A DNA stretch of 64,000 nucleotides from Chloroflexota bacterium (GTDB lineage: Bacteria; Chloroflexota; Anaerolineae; Aggregatilineales; Phototrophicaceae), in contig JAPOWK010000037.1 in assembly GCA_026707665.1 (NCBI GenBank), positions 31,088 to 95,087 on the forward strand, read 5' to 3'. Below, piece after piece: positions 35,997-45,124 of the stretch (its first letter is position 1; the number at the start of each line of letters is the position of its first letter). The translations under genes and the position numbers were made by a program. The notes under the pieces were generated by a model that did no database searches, was not told the origin of the DNA, and worked only from the letters and a program-made list of their open reading frames with translations.

Positions 35997-37406
35997 CTAA
36001 TAGCCCGCGTTCTGATAATCGGGGGCCGCGTTCGGTCCGTAACCCAATTCGCCCCGCCGCGCGCGGAATACAGCAAGGACATCCCGGTATCGAGGATCGG
36101 TAACAAAGTTGATGGTTTCTTCCGGATTTCGCGCCAAGTCAAAAAGCACTTCCGGCATGTCACGCCCATAGTACTGATACTTGAGATGATCGCGTTTGAT
36201 CATCAAATTCTCGTAACGATCAAAGCTTTCTTCATGCCCCAGATGCGTGCCGCCATAGTGCGAAATGGTCTCGTTGTTCCAATTCGCGCTCTTCCCGTTC
36301 AGCAGCGGCGCCAAGCTGCGGCTATCCAAGCCGTCGACCACTGGCACGTCGGTCAATTCACAGAGCGTCGCGAAAAGATCACACAGATTGACATTCTCTT
36401 CGACGACGCGCCCCCCGTTGGCGCCGCCAGGCAAACGGATGATCAAGGGCACCTTTACGCTGCCCTCAAAGAATTTGGTCTTCTCCCAGAGCGCGTGCTC
36501 ACCCAGCATCTCGCCATGATCGCTGGTGTAGATGATGAGCCAGTCGTCGAGGTTCTGGCCCACATATTCCAGGGCCGCCAGCACTTTCCCGTAATCCTCG
36601 TCGATGCCCTCGACCATGCCATAGTAGGCCGCCGTCGCCCGGCGCACTTCGCGCTCGCTTGCGTCCACCCCCGGCTTGACCGCTCGGCTGCTGAGAAAGG
36701 GGTGCTCAAAAGCGCATTCATCCAGGTAGGGCCTGACGCGGTTCAGATAATAGGTGAACTTCTCGTGTGTCGTGAGAAAGGGGACGTGGGGACGCACAAA
36801 GCTGACCATCAGCATCAGCGGGCGCGTCGGTGTGGCGCGGTCATAGTAGGGGTCGGCGAAGAAGTTCTCAATAAAGCGCAAAGCCCCGTCCAGCGTATAT
36901 TCGTCCGATCCAATGATGGGACCCCGCCCGATGCCGGCGCGCTTGACCTCCTGCGCCTGGGTCCATTTGTGTGCGGTAGGCAGCGGCAGGTCGCGCATGG
37001 CTTCCAGATTACGCCCCTCGATGAAGTCATGCCGGACGCTCATGCCGTCGCCGATCCGTCGCGTCCAGCCCCCCATCTGGTCGGCGCCGTTATGGTGAAG
37101 TTTGCCGCAAGCCACCGTGGCGTAGCCATACTGAGACAGCCGCCGCGCGAAGGTCATGTGACCGGGCGCCAGGTCTTCGCCGAAAACCTCGCAGCCGCAG
37201 GTCCTCGGCAGCTGGCCCGCCGCCATGCTTTGCCGCGCCGGGATGCAGATTGGCGCTGGCGTGTAGGCATTGTTGAATACAACACCGGTCCGCGCGAGTT
37301 CATCAAGCGCCGGCGTCCGCGCGACTGGATCCCCCTGGAAACCGGCGATGTCGGCGCGATGCTGATCGCTCATCAAAAAGAGGATGTTTGGCCGCTGGCG
37401 GCTCAC
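35997..37406 (-). CDS. Type I sulfatase (arylsulfatase/choline-sulfatase family)
   Basis: A 469-residue sulfatase. The formylglycine motif is Cys54-I-P-A-R (CxPxR, followed by Q-S-M), with metal-binding NILFLMSDQH at the N-terminus, GKLHH, and YTSDHGEMLGEHALWEKTKFFEG. No signal peptide is seen, so it is cytoplasmic. The GTG at 37406 follows GAGGA with 8-nt spacing; the ATG at 37451 lies inside a dispersed repeat and is not used. Next to a peptide-type importer it probably removes sulfate from an imported sulfated molecule. Type I sulfatases are converted by a formylglycine-generating enzyme that would be encoded elsewhere. Confidence 0.88.
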   Translation of the reverse strand: MSRQRPNILFLMSDQHRADIAGFQGDPVARTPALDELARTGVVFNNAYTPAPICIPARQSMAAGQLPRTCGCEVFGEDLAPGHMTFARRLSQYGYATVACGKLHHNGADQMGGWTRRIGDGMSVRHDFIEGRNLEAMRDLPLPTAHKWTQAQEVKRAGIGRGPIIGSDEYTLDGALRFIENFFADPYYDRATPTRPLMLMVSFVRPHVPFLTTHEKFTYYLNRVRPYLDECAFEHPFLSSRAVKPGVDASEREVRRATAAYYGMVEGIDEDYGKVLAALEYVGQNLDDWLIIYTSDHGEMLGEHALWEKTKFFEGSVKVPLIIRLPGGANGGRVVEENVNLCDLFATLCELTDVPVVDGLDSRSLAPLLNGKSANWNNETISHYGGTHLGHEESFDRYENLMIKRDHLKYQYYGRDMPEVLFDLARNPEETINFVTDPRYRDVLAVFRARRGELGYGPNAAPDYQNAGY

Positions 37407-37433
37407 TTCGTTATTCCTCAGTCCGTGAATGCC

Positions 37434-37507
37434 GTAGGGGCGACTTATCAAGTCGCCCGAAATCCGACGATCATACGACAGCGGGCGACCCAGTGGGTCG
37501 CCCCTAC
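37434..37507. repeat. REP-like inverted repeat, copy 1
   Basis: GTAGGGGCGAC (37434-37444) and GTCGCCCCTAC (37497-37507) are an 11-bp perfect inverted repeat. Two inner hairpins fold (GACTT-ATC-AAGTC, and GGGCGACCC-AGT-GGGTCGCCC). A diverged copy lies at 62412-62508. It separates the sulfatase from the solute-binding protein. Confidence 0.75.
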
Positions 37508-37544
37508 AAATTCTATGTGTCAGAGATACCGTTCGTTGACCGCC

Positions 37545-39485
37545 TTATTGCTGCGCCCCCGCTTCAATGAAGAACAGGGTCGTGTCGATCGGCGCGGGCC
37601 AGGGGAATTTCCACGAACCGGTCGATGTCGCCGGCACATTGCGGAAGTAGTTCTTGGCGATGCCGTAGCCCGGCGTAATCGAGTTGATGCCCAAGACGTA
37701 AAACTCCTCTTTCGCGATGGCGAGCAATTCAGCCATCAACTCAGCCTGCCGCTCCAGATCGCCCGTGCCCTTGATTTGGTCAAAGAGCTGCATCTGCCGC
37801 TGGGCTGCTTCGGGCGGCTCCTCGCCGGTTTCCGGATCGAAATACCACTTGGTCCACAATGGCGCATAGGCGCTCTCGACCGGGTCAGACGGGAAATACC
37901 AAATCGGCGTGAGGTAGACGTCAAGCCCGCCGGAGGCGCCCCAAATGGTGGCGTCATGCTCGCTGTTGACCTTGCGCGAGACCAGCAGCGATCGGTCGAT
38001 GATGCGCGGTTCCATGTGGATGCCGACCGCCCCCCAGTAGCCCTGGATCAACTCCAGCACATCGGGCCAGCCGCGCCCGAAAAGGTCGCCCGCTTCGACG
38101 ATGATGCTGATGCGCTCCCCGTCCGGGCCTAAACGGAAACCTTCGTCATCGCGCTCGGCATAGCCGGCTTTATCCAGATGCTCATTCGCCAGGTCGACAT
38201 TGTACTCGGTGTACTGATAAGCAAATTCCTCATCATAAAACGGCGAGTCGGGATTTGGCGCAATTTGCCGCGGCTCGCCCTGACCGAGATAGACGATGTC
38301 GACGATTTCCTGGCGGTTGATCGCATGCGACAGCCCGATGCGGAAGTCTTTATTCTGGAAGATTCCGCGCTTGACCGGATCCAAATGCGTGAGATTGATC
38401 GCCAGCGCGGTCATGTTGGCGCCCTCGCCTACGATCCCGTAGGTGTAGTAGCCGCCCGCCTCGCGGTTGTCATAAACAATCGGGCGATTCGCCGCCGAGT
38501 TGAAGTGCCGCGCCATCATATCGATATCGCCGTTGAGGACTTGCAAGAGCAGCGTTTCCTTATCCTCAAGCTGGTCGAAGATCATCGTGTCAATATAGGG
38601 AAGCTGATTGCCCTCCGGGTCCACCTTGTAGTAGTAGGGATTGCGCTCCGCCACCACGCGGCCGCTGCCGCCGCCATAGGTGGACGTCAAGCGCCAGGCG
38701 TGCATGGTGGGGATTTCGGTCGTCTGCCAGAAACTGGTATTCGTCCAGAAGCAAGGCTCCACGCCGCCAGCGGCTTGGAAAACCTCGACCCAATCGCTCG
38801 CGCCCGCTTCCGCAACCAGCGCGTCAATATCTTCCGCGTAATCTTTGTGGAAGGGCTGCAGATAGTGCCGGGGATAACTGGTTGGTCCACAGCCGAGGAT
38901 GGAGGCCAAGTTCTGCAGGAACAAGCCATTTGGCGTGCTGAAAGAGAACTTCACGGTAAAGTCGTCGATCTTCTCGACGGCCAGCGGTTCACCGCCAGAG
39001 ATCAGCCAGGTCGCTATCGTTGGCGTCAAGTCTTCATTGGTCAGCACGTCTTCGTACCAGAAGGTGATATCGTCCGCTGTGTAGGGCGCGCCATCCGACC
39101 AGCGCAGACCCTCGCGCAATTCGAAGATAAACTCGGTGGCTTCATCATTGGCGCTGAAGGATTTGGCGACGCCCGGCATCAAGCCCGACCAATCCGGCGT
39201 GAAGCGAATCAGGTTTTCGTAAGCCATCAGCCGGATCATCCAAATATGATCCAAGCCGCCGACCATCGCCGAGCGCCATTGGCCGCCATAATCGCCGATC
39301 CGTTCAACAGGCGTAATCACCAGGGGCTCGGCCGGCAGGCGCTCTTCCACCGGCGGCAATTCCCCGGCTTCGACAAGCGCCGCCAACATTGGCGCTTCGC
39401 CGTACATCATGTCCTGCGCTGTTGCTGTCCCGAAGGCGAAAATCAGCACAAGACTAAGTATTGTAAAATATGCAAGCTTTTTCAT
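37545..39485 (-). CDS. Large family-5 ABC solute-binding protein, Sec-exported
   Basis: A 646-residue extracytoplasmic binding protein, over 100 residues longer than DppA, with an N-terminal Sec signal (MKKLAYFTILSLVLIFAFGTA, cleavage near TAQ). Family landmarks are RIGDYGGQWRSAM, RWSDGAPYTADDITFWYED and RIGLSHAINRQEIVD. It is the first gene of the leftward operon with a sulfatase and a full importer. Proteins of this size are reported in Chloroflexota and Actinobacteria for bulky oligosaccharide or glycopeptide substrates, which fits the sulfatase. The start is fixed by GGAG upstream. Confidence 0.9.
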   Translation of the reverse strand: MKKLAYFTILSLVLIFAFGTATAQDMMYGEAPMLAALVEAGELPPVEERLPAEPLVITPVERIGDYGGQWRSAMVGGLDHIWMIRLMAYENLIRFTPDWSGLMPGVAKSFSANDEATEFIFELREGLRWSDGAPYTADDITFWYEDVLTNEDLTPTIATWLISGGEPLAVEKIDDFTVKFSFSTPNGLFLQNLASILGCGPTSYPRHYLQPFHKDYAEDIDALVAEAGASDWVEVFQAAGGVEPCFWTNTSFWQTTEIPTMHAWRLTSTYGGGSGRVVAERNPYYYKVDPEGNQLPYIDTMIFDQLEDKETLLLQVLNGDIDMMARHFNSAANRPIVYDNREAGGYYTYGIVGEGANMTALAINLTHLDPVKRGIFQNKDFRIGLSHAINRQEIVDIVYLGQGEPRQIAPNPDSPFYDEEFAYQYTEYNVDLANEHLDKAGYAERDDEGFRLGPDGERISIIVEAGDLFGRGWPDVLELIQGYWGAVGIHMEPRIIDRSLLVSRKVNSEHDATIWGASGGLDVYLTPIWYFPSDPVESAYAPLWTKWYFDPETGEEPPEAAQRQMQLFDQIKGTGDLERQAELMAELLAIAKEEFYVLGINSITPGYGIAKNYFRNVPATSTGSWKFPWPAPIDTTLFFIEAGAQQ

Positions 39486-39504
39486 GAGGATGCTCCAAAT
39501 CTGT

Positions 39505-39520
39505 TAAATCGATTGATTTA
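39505..39520 (-). promoter_or_regulatory. Operator-like palindrome TAAATC-GATT-GATTTA
   Basis: A perfect 6+6 bp inverted repeat lies about 10 bp downstream of the -10 of the promoter for the binding protein, so a repressor bound here would block transcription. Its AATCGATT core resembles LacI-type sites and similar cores at 847-858 and 58009-58018. Confidence 0.4.
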
Positions 39521-39530
39521 CTTCAGCGGG

Positions 39531-39560
39531 ATTATAGTTCGACGGTCAAGGACTTGTCAA
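39531..39560 (-). promoter_or_regulatory. Strong sigma70-type promoter of the sulfatase/Opp operon
   Basis: Reading leftward: TTGACA (39560-39555), an 18-nt spacer, TATAAT (39536-39531), both exact consensus. It drives the solute-binding protein starting at 39485 and the genes beyond it. Its upstream edge touches the MlrC pseudogene fragment. Confidence 0.75.
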
Positions 39561-39572
39561 AAATCGGCTCTA

Positions 39573-39917
39573 CCGGCTGCCGGCATTTGCTAGCGGACAG
39601 AGCTCGCGGTGGGCGGCAACGTTGATAACTGGCACGGACCGTCGGTGACGGTGACCGGCACGGCGCGCCTTATCTGACGGTGAATTCGCGTGTAAATTGC
39701 CGGACAATCACTTCGCTTCGTTTTATGGGATACCGTCCGCATGGGTCGCTCCCTTTGGCTCCGCGATGAGGGCGTGAATATTCTCTTGGCCGAGCGCAAG
39801 ACGCCCCCGCTAGATCTGGCTCAACTGCGCCACATCGGCATCATGCCGGACGAGCAGAGCGTGATCGTCGTCAAATCCGCCGGCGCCTATCGCGCCATCC
39901 AGCTACCTGCGTTATAG
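39573..39917 (+). pseudogene. Decayed MlrC (M81) C-terminal fragment
   Basis: Base 39573 onward aligns with the MlrC C-terminal domain encoded at 43621-45120. The segment A-G-I-C-stop-R-T-E-L-A-V-G-G-N-V-D matches A-G-V-G-A-A-L-R-L-H-V-G-G; an in-frame TAG (39591-39593) is inside. After LI (39672-39674) the frame shifts to D-G-E-F-A-C-K-L and then returns near 39729 to D-T-V-R-M-G-R-S-L-W-L-R-D-E, continuing to A-G-A-Y-R-A-I-Q-L-P-A-L and stop at 39917. Two compensating frameshifts plus one nonsense codon and missing ends indicate a relic of a former second MlrC gene. No product expected. Confidence 0.8.
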
Positions 39918-39977
39918 TCTTTTGATTCAATAAGATAGTTGTTGCGGTAATTCGAGCGACGAGTAGACCACAAAAAT

Positions 39978-41276
39978 ATGTCCCGATATCAGCGATCAGC
40001 CGAGCTATTTGAGCGAGCGCAGAAGTCGCTTGCCGGCGGCGTCAGCAGCAATGTGCGCGCTCTTGCCCAGCCGCCGCTTTATTTCCGCAGCGCGGCCGGC
40101 GCTCGCATGGTCGATGCCGACGAAAACGTTTACCTAGACTACACGCTCTCGCAGGGACCGATGTTCTTGGGTCACAGTCCGCCGGGGGTACTTGATTTTG
40201 TCGAGCGAGCGATGCGAAATGGACAGCTTTACGGCGCGCAGCACGAATTGGAAATTGAACTTGCCGAAAGCATCCAGCGTGTAGTGCCTTGCGCGGAGTC
40301 GGCGCGCTTCTGCAATTCGGGCTCGGAGGCTGTACACGCTGCGATACGGGTGGCGCGCGCCCACACCGGACGCGACAAGATCCTCAAGTTCGAAGGTCAC
40401 TACCACGGCTGGTATGATGAAACCTTGGTCAGCGCCGCCCCGGGCTTGGAACAGGCGGGGCCGCGTGAAGCGCCCAAGCCCGTGCCAGCTTCGGGCGGAC
40501 AGCTGGCGAGCGCTATCGCAAATGTCATCGTGCTTCCCTGGAACGATTCTGATCTCATCAATGCGACACTGCAAAGCCATGGCCACGAATTGGCCGCCGT
40601 CATTATGGAACCGGTGATGTGCAACAGTTCTTGCATTCCGCCGAAGCCTGGTTATCTGGAGACGGTGCGGGACTTGTGCACACAGTATGGAATCGTTCTA
40701 ATTTTTGACGAGGTGATCACCGGCTTCCGATTGGCTCTAGGCGGGGCGCAGAGCTTCTTCGGCGTCACGCCAGACCTGGCGACATTTGGCAAAGCGATGG
40801 CGAACGGCTTCCCTATCGCCTGCCTGGCCGGTCGACGGGAGTTGCTCGAGCGCATCGCCAATTTGCAAGTCAATCACTCCGGCACGTATAACAGCAATGT
40901 CATGGTCACTGCGGCTGCATACGCCACGATCTGTGAGTTGGAGCGCCTCGATTACCAGCGCATCCATCAACTTGGCGAGACGCTTGCGAATGGTTTGCGT
41001 GACCTAGCGGCGAAATTCGGTCTGCCAGTCCTGATCCAGGGAGTGGGACCTGCCTTTCACCTGGCCTTCACCGAGCGCGATTCGATTCTGCATTACCGCG
41101 ACAGCCTGGAAAATGATGGTCTTCGAAACAGCGTGTTCGTTGGCGCGATGTTGGACAAAGGCATTCGTTTGCTCTCGCGCGGGCTCTGGTATCTGTCGGC
41201 CGCACATAACGAAGCCGACATTCAGATTACGTTGGAAACAGTCGAAGACATTTGGCGCGAGCCATCATGGAGCTAG
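39978..41276 (+). CDS. Class III PLP aminotransferase, glutamate-1-semialdehyde mutase-like
   Basis: A 432-residue aminotransferase. It begins with S-A-E-L-F-E-R-A-Q-K-S-L-A-G-G-V-S-S-N-V-R as in HemL-type and related class III enzymes. LIFDEVITGFR carries the PLP-binding Asp, and ATFGKAMANG the Schiff-base Lys. The ending VGAMLDKGIRLLSRGLWYLSAAH is of the non-HemL group that acts on amino acids or semialdehydes in operons. Not clearly heme synthesis, since no other hem gene is near. It stands alone between the MlrC fragment and the convergent DUF3604 operon. Confidence 0.83.
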   Translation: MSRYQRSAELFERAQKSLAGGVSSNVRALAQPPLYFRSAAGARMVDADENVYLDYTLSQGPMFLGHSPPGVLDFVERAMRNGQLYGAQHELEIELAESIQRVVPCAESARFCNSGSEAVHAAIRVARAHTGRDKILKFEGHYHGWYDETLVSAAPGLEQAGPREAPKPVPASGGQLASAIANVIVLPWNDSDLINATLQSHGHELAAVIMEPVMCNSSCIPPKPGYLETVRDLCTQYGIVLIFDEVITGFRLALGGAQSFFGVTPDLATFGKAMANGFPIACLAGRRELLERIANLQVNHSGTYNSNVMVTAAAYATICELERLDYQRIHQLGETLANGLRDLAAKFGLPVLIQGVGPAFHLAFTERDSILHYRDSLENDGLRNSVFVGAMLDKGIRLLSRGLWYLSAAHNEADIQITLETVEDIWREPSWS

Positions 41277-41345
41277 CCCGGTGCGACACGAGCATAGCGC
41301 CGTGGGACTTGCCTATGACGCATGAATGCACGAAGTATCGCCAAA

Positions 41346-41368
41346 CTGTTAACTCAAATGGTTAACAG
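41346..41368. terminator. Bidirectional hairpin between convergent genes
   Basis: CTGTTAAC (41346-41353) and GTTAACAG (41361-41368) form a perfect 8-bp stem over a 7-nt loop in the 138-bp gap between converging genes ending at 41276 and 41415. No strong T-run follows. Confidence 0.4.
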
Positions 41369-41414
41369 ATAGCGCCCTTCCGATCGAAGCATTACCGCTG
41401 CCATCCGCGCCATC

Positions 41415-43628
41415 TCAGTGGGTAACATACCAGGGGCTTGTCCACGCTTTGGCGCCGTCAACCTGGAGCACGCGAATCCAGTACGCGTGTTCCCCGGCAG
41501 GGCTATCGGCCGGTCGGTAATTGACCCTGAAATGTCTGTCTTGCAGTCCAAAGGGGCGGCGCTCAATCGCTAGTTCCAGGCCAACACCGCCTGCCGCTAT
41601 CCGCTTGCAGTTGTCCCCCAAGTCGGACCAACTGATCTCGGTAGAGACGAGGGGCGTGTCGACCGCCAAAATGGTATCGGCCTCTGCCGCCAAAGTCACG
41701 AGAATGCCGTCGGTGTCGCCGGTCGTGATCGAGCGCCAGCGCACACTGTTGGGGGTCCAATCCTGTACGCCTTCGGCTGGTGAATCGAAGGCATAGCCCT
41801 CGACAGCGAGGATTCGGCCTCCCTCAACAACGAGCGAACCATCCCAGCGCGCCATTCTCGCTCGGCCTCGTACGCGCGCTCCCTTCCAACTCAACCGGAG
41901 CTGATCCGGGCTCCGCTCCTGGATTGCGGGCCAGCTGCGCAGCAACTCGTTCCCCCGCCAGAGTTCAATCTGTTCCAGTTCCTCTGTCCCCACAATTTCC
42001 AGATCGATAGCCGGGGGATGATCCAGGCTGAATTGGCTACCTATCGGACGTCCCTCACAGCTTGCCCGCACGACGATGCGTTGACCGCTCGTGGCGTAGC
42101 ACCGACGCGCCATCAGAGCCTCGCCGATGGCATCCCGCGTGAGGTCGCTCGCGAGAATGCAGGTGAGCCCACCGTAAACGCCAAAGACGCCTGCGCCCGG
42201 ATAACTGCTGCCGGGTCTGCCCTTGTGACCATCGCTCCCGGCTACCACGCCAACATGGTAACCTCGTGCGATGGACTCGCGCAGCATCCACTCGAACTCG
42301 CCCCAGGACGAATACACCTCGACCAGTGGCTCCAGCGCCGCGCTGTGATAAGCCAGGTCGCTGGGGCGGCCGCCCACATGGGGAATGACAAGAACGTCAG
42401 AGCGTCCCGCCAGCGCCTGGTGCAAGTCAGAAACGGGATAGCGGTCCGTGGCCAGATCGGAGAGGTCGCTTATCTGGGCGTGACTGGAACGCAAGAGCTC
42501 ACCCTGCCCCCCTAGAAAATAGACATTCCGGTCGCCACCGCCGGCGGTGTTGCCGGACCATTCATAGCCGACGAAAGCCACAAAGCGCCCGGGCTCGTTC
42601 GCATGATTGGCGGCCGCCTTGATCTCTTCCCAGACCGGCGCGCTAATCTGGAAATCATTCGCCTGATGACCCGAAACGTCCAGAGCGCTGTAGTCGCGGG
42701 CGAAGGCAAAGTAGTCGCGCACACTGTTGGTGCCAACTGTCTCGCCGCTCTGGCCGTGCAGGTCAGCCCAGAAGGGACGATGCGAGCCGGACGTCGATAG
42801 CGCCTTCAGCGGATTGCTCTCGCCGGCAAGTTCGCCATCCAGAGCCCGGGCATGTATCGTGAAGATGCCGGGGCGATTGACCGCGCAGTTGCCAAAACGG
42901 CGGACTCCCCGGTCGCTAGGCTGGAATGTGTAGCAGTCCGGCAGGTTGGCGATCGAGCCGCTCTCCTCCTCCAGCACGATCTTGCCGGCATAGCCTGCGG
43001 CCGGGTTGCCCCAGCCGTCCTCCGCTTTTACCACCAGACCAAAGGTTCGCCCTATCTCGGCCTCGCTGGGCACAATCGCAACCAGCCGCTCCGCCGCGCC
43101 GGCAGCGATCTCGGCGGTGGGCGAGCTGGGCAGCGTCACATATTGGCCGCTTCCCTGCGCGTCGACCAAGGTTCGGAAACAGAATGCCTTCTCCACAAAG
43201 GTCTGCGCGCGCGTCCCGGCCGAGCCGCCGCTCCTGTCTCCATAGGTAATAGTTATCGTATCGCCCGGGAGCAGCGCGCCATCGAATATGTCAATGGCGA
43301 GGCAGGCTCTCCAGGGACGGATGTACCCCTTCGGATCAAAACGGGGGGCGACCTGGCACGAGCGGCTGTCCGTCCTTGCGCTCACATAGTTCGGGGCGGA
43401 GGCATCGCATGTTTGCGGCCTTCCCCAATCGGTGGCGAAGCGCCAGGCAACCAGCAAAGTTCCATTCTCATCAATCCCGTAGCTGCCCGCAGTGTAGCGG
43501 AGTTGCCAGGTACCCCAACTCCCAGCGGTAATCGAGTCCCCGGGCGAGAGCGTCGCGCTCCCATAGAGCCTTTCGATTTGCTGCTCGCTCAATTCAACTA
43601 GCGGGTTGAGTTCTATGCGGCTAGCCAT
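41415..43628 (-). CDS. DUF3604 PHP-like protein
   Basis: A 737-residue protein of the DUF3604 family, which contains a PHP-type metal-binding barrel. Metal-site motifs are FWADLHGQS (about residue 292), SGHQAND, VIPHVGG and AGSDGHKG. A long N-terminal part (about 290 residues) is beta-rich and resembles immunoglobulin or cadherin-like domains. Preceding residues M-A-S-R-I-E from ATG 43628 overlap the previous stop (ATGGCTAG), a coupled start; an earlier frame start at 43646 is not needed. No signal peptide. It could be a phosphatase, nuclease or hydrolase; function unknown. Last gene of the leftward ATPase-less operon. Confidence 0.8.
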   Translation of the reverse strand: MASRIELNPLVELSEQQIERLYGSATLSPGDSITAGSWGTWQLRYTAGSYGIDENGTLLVAWRFATDWGRPQTCDASAPNYVSARTDSRSCQVAPRFDPKGYIRPWRACLAIDIFDGALLPGDTITITYGDRSGGSAGTRAQTFVEKAFCFRTLVDAQGSGQYVTLPSSPTAEIAAGAAERLVAIVPSEAEIGRTFGLVVKAEDGWGNPAAGYAGKIVLEEESGSIANLPDCYTFQPSDRGVRRFGNCAVNRPGIFTIHARALDGELAGESNPLKALSTSGSHRPFWADLHGQSGETVGTNSVRDYFAFARDYSALDVSGHQANDFQISAPVWEEIKAAANHANEPGRFVAFVGYEWSGNTAGGGDRNVYFLGGQGELLRSSHAQISDLSDLATDRYPVSDLHQALAGRSDVLVIPHVGGRPSDLAYHSAALEPLVEVYSSWGEFEWMLRESIARGYHVGVVAGSDGHKGRPGSSYPGAGVFGVYGGLTCILASDLTRDAIGEALMARRCYATSGQRIVVRASCEGRPIGSQFSLDHPPAIDLEIVGTEELEQIELWRGNELLRSWPAIQERSPDQLRLSWKGARVRGRARMARWDGSLVVEGGRILAVEGYAFDSPAEGVQDWTPNSVRWRSITTGDTDGILVTLAAEADTILAVDTPLVSTEISWSDLGDNCKRIAAGGVGLELAIERRPFGLQDRHFRVNYRPADSPAGEHAYWIRVLQVDGAKAWTSPWYVTH

Positions 43629-45120
43629 ACTTAGCCTCTTCCGCATTGGCGCTCGTGGGCAGCCCCCATAGCGCGGGCGCTCGGCGAAATCGGAAGCGGG
43701 CTGGATTCACAGCAGTGAGGCCCGGCGTGTCGATCTCGATAATCGTGCCGGCAATCCTTTCGTAGGCGGCGCGATAAGCGATGGCGGCTTTCACGACCAG
43801 CACATGCTGTCGTTCCGGCTCTAGCCCCACGCTAAGAAGCTGCTGCAGGCTAAAGGGCGTCTGCCGTCGGCTGGTCAGCAGCAGGAAGCTCGCTATCTCA
43901 GCGGGAGGGCCGTCCACTTCCAGGAGGGCAGTCAAGCCCTGATCGTGGTAGCGCTGCCCATCGTGGCGCACCTCGCTTTCCTCATAGCGCCCGTCGTGCA
44001 GGCACTTGACGCGCCCGCTGACCTCGACCGGCGCCCCGTGCAGCTTGTCCCTCACCCCGCCAACATGAAGGCGCAGGGCAGCGCCAACCCCGGCGCGCAC
44101 GCAGGCAGCGACGGCTTCCGCGTCGGCGAGCGCGACGACCCAGCCCGTTGCGCCCTGCCGCAGCAACTCGCGGAGGATGAAGGTGCTGTCGCCACTCGAG
44201 CCGCCCCCGATGTTATCGCCCATGTCGACAAGAATGACGGGCTTGCGCTCGCTCGTCATTGCCTTTTGTACTGCCTCTACGACATCGGGCAGCCTGAAAT
44301 CAAGTCGCTGGCGGATGGTCCACAAATGGTCGGCGAGCCGCCGCGCCTCATGCCGCGCGAGCGCAGGCGACCCGTCCGTCACCACCACCGCCGCCGGCCC
44401 CATCTCCGGCACGTCAGCGTATTGGTAGCCGCCGGCCACGCTCGCCGCCACGATAGCTGGCTGCTCCTCCAGCGAGCGCGCCGCCGCCATGACACGATTC
44501 ATCGGCGATACATTCGTGTTTTGGTGCACGATATTCAGCAGCATCGGCGGCTTCACAAGCGCCTGCGCCGGCTTTATCTCCCTCTTAATTGTCCGGACGA
44601 TCACGCTGGCGGCCTGCAGCCCCCGTTCGCGGTGGTCGAGGTGTGGGTAGCTCTTGTAGATGATGAGAGCCGTGCTCAATTCCACCACCTGCTCGGAGAC
44701 ATTGGCGTGGTAATCATGGGTGACCACGAGCGGGATTTCAGCGCCGACTTGCTCCCGCACCCGCCGCGCCACCTCCCCGTCAGCGTCCAAGTGGACCTCA
44801 CTTACCATCGCCCCGTGCAGGGCGAGCAGCAGCCCGTCCAAATGGGGCGCGCGAGCGAGACGCTCCAGCAGTTCCTCCGTCAATCGCTCGAAGGCTTCGC
44901 GGGTCACGATTCCGCCGGGGGTTGCCTGCGCCATCAAGGTGGGCATTAACTCGTAACCGTAGCTCTCGGCGCCAGCGATAAAGCCGCCCAGTTCATGCGG
45001 CGCGTCGCGCCACCAACTCACTAGCTCGTGGCCACGCTGCACACGAAAAGCCTCTAGCGGCGTCGGCCTGTGGTTGAAGGTATTCGACTCGTGCATGATG
45101 CCGCCCACAGCGATGCGCAT
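43621..45120 (-). CDS. M81 family metallopeptidase, MlrC-like
   Basis: A 499-residue MlrC-like protein. Metal-binding residues are in VTHDYHANVS (Asp/His) and KSYPHLDHRERG (His), and GLLLALHGAMVSE is the family's glycine-rich start. The C-terminal domain (about residues 330-499) is the one left in the fragment at 39573-39917. MlrC is known from microcystin degradation, where it opens a linear peptide intermediate; most homologues in bacteria have unknown substrates. It sits between a D-aminoacylase homologue and DUF3604. Start ATG follows the upstream stop by 4 nt. Confidence 0.88.
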   Translation of the reverse strand: MRIAVGGIMHESNTFNHRPTPLEAFRVQRGHELVSWWRDAPHELGGFIAGAESYGYELMPTLMAQATPGGIVTREAFERLTEELLERLARAPHLDGLLLALHGAMVSEVHLDADGEVARRVREQVGAEIPLVVTHDYHANVSEQVVELSTALIIYKSYPHLDHRERGLQAASVIVRTIKREIKPAQALVKPPMLLNIVHQNTNVSPMNRVMAAARSLEEQPAIVAASVAGGYQYADVPEMGPAAVVVTDGSPALARHEARRLADHLWTIRQRLDFRLPDVVEAVQKAMTSERKPVILVDMGDNIGGGSSGDSTFILRELLRQGATGWVVALADAEAVAACVRAGVGAALRLHVGGVRDKLHGAPVEVSGRVKCLHDGRYEESEVRHDGQRYHDQGLTALLEVDGPPAEIASFLLLTSRRQTPFSLQQLLSVGLEPERQHVLVVKAAIAYRAAYERIAGTIIEIDTPGLTAVNPARFRFRRAPALWGLPTSANAEEAKYG

Positions 45121-45124
45121 CCCT

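Noticed and set aside
35940..38132. A 730-codon rightward open frame opposite the sulfatase and binding protein
   Set aside because: It is complementary to confident leftward genes with intact catalytic motifs; its translation is low-complexity R/A/Q-rich and lacks domains.
38178..39593. A 471-codon rightward open frame opposite the large binding protein
   Set aside because: Antisense to a conserved solute-binding protein with a signal peptide; likely caused by GC-rich codon bias.
39978..41276. HemL (glutamate-1-semialdehyde mutase) for heme synthesis
   Set aside because: No other heme gene is near and the C-terminal motif differs from canonical HemL; kept only as class III aminotransferase.
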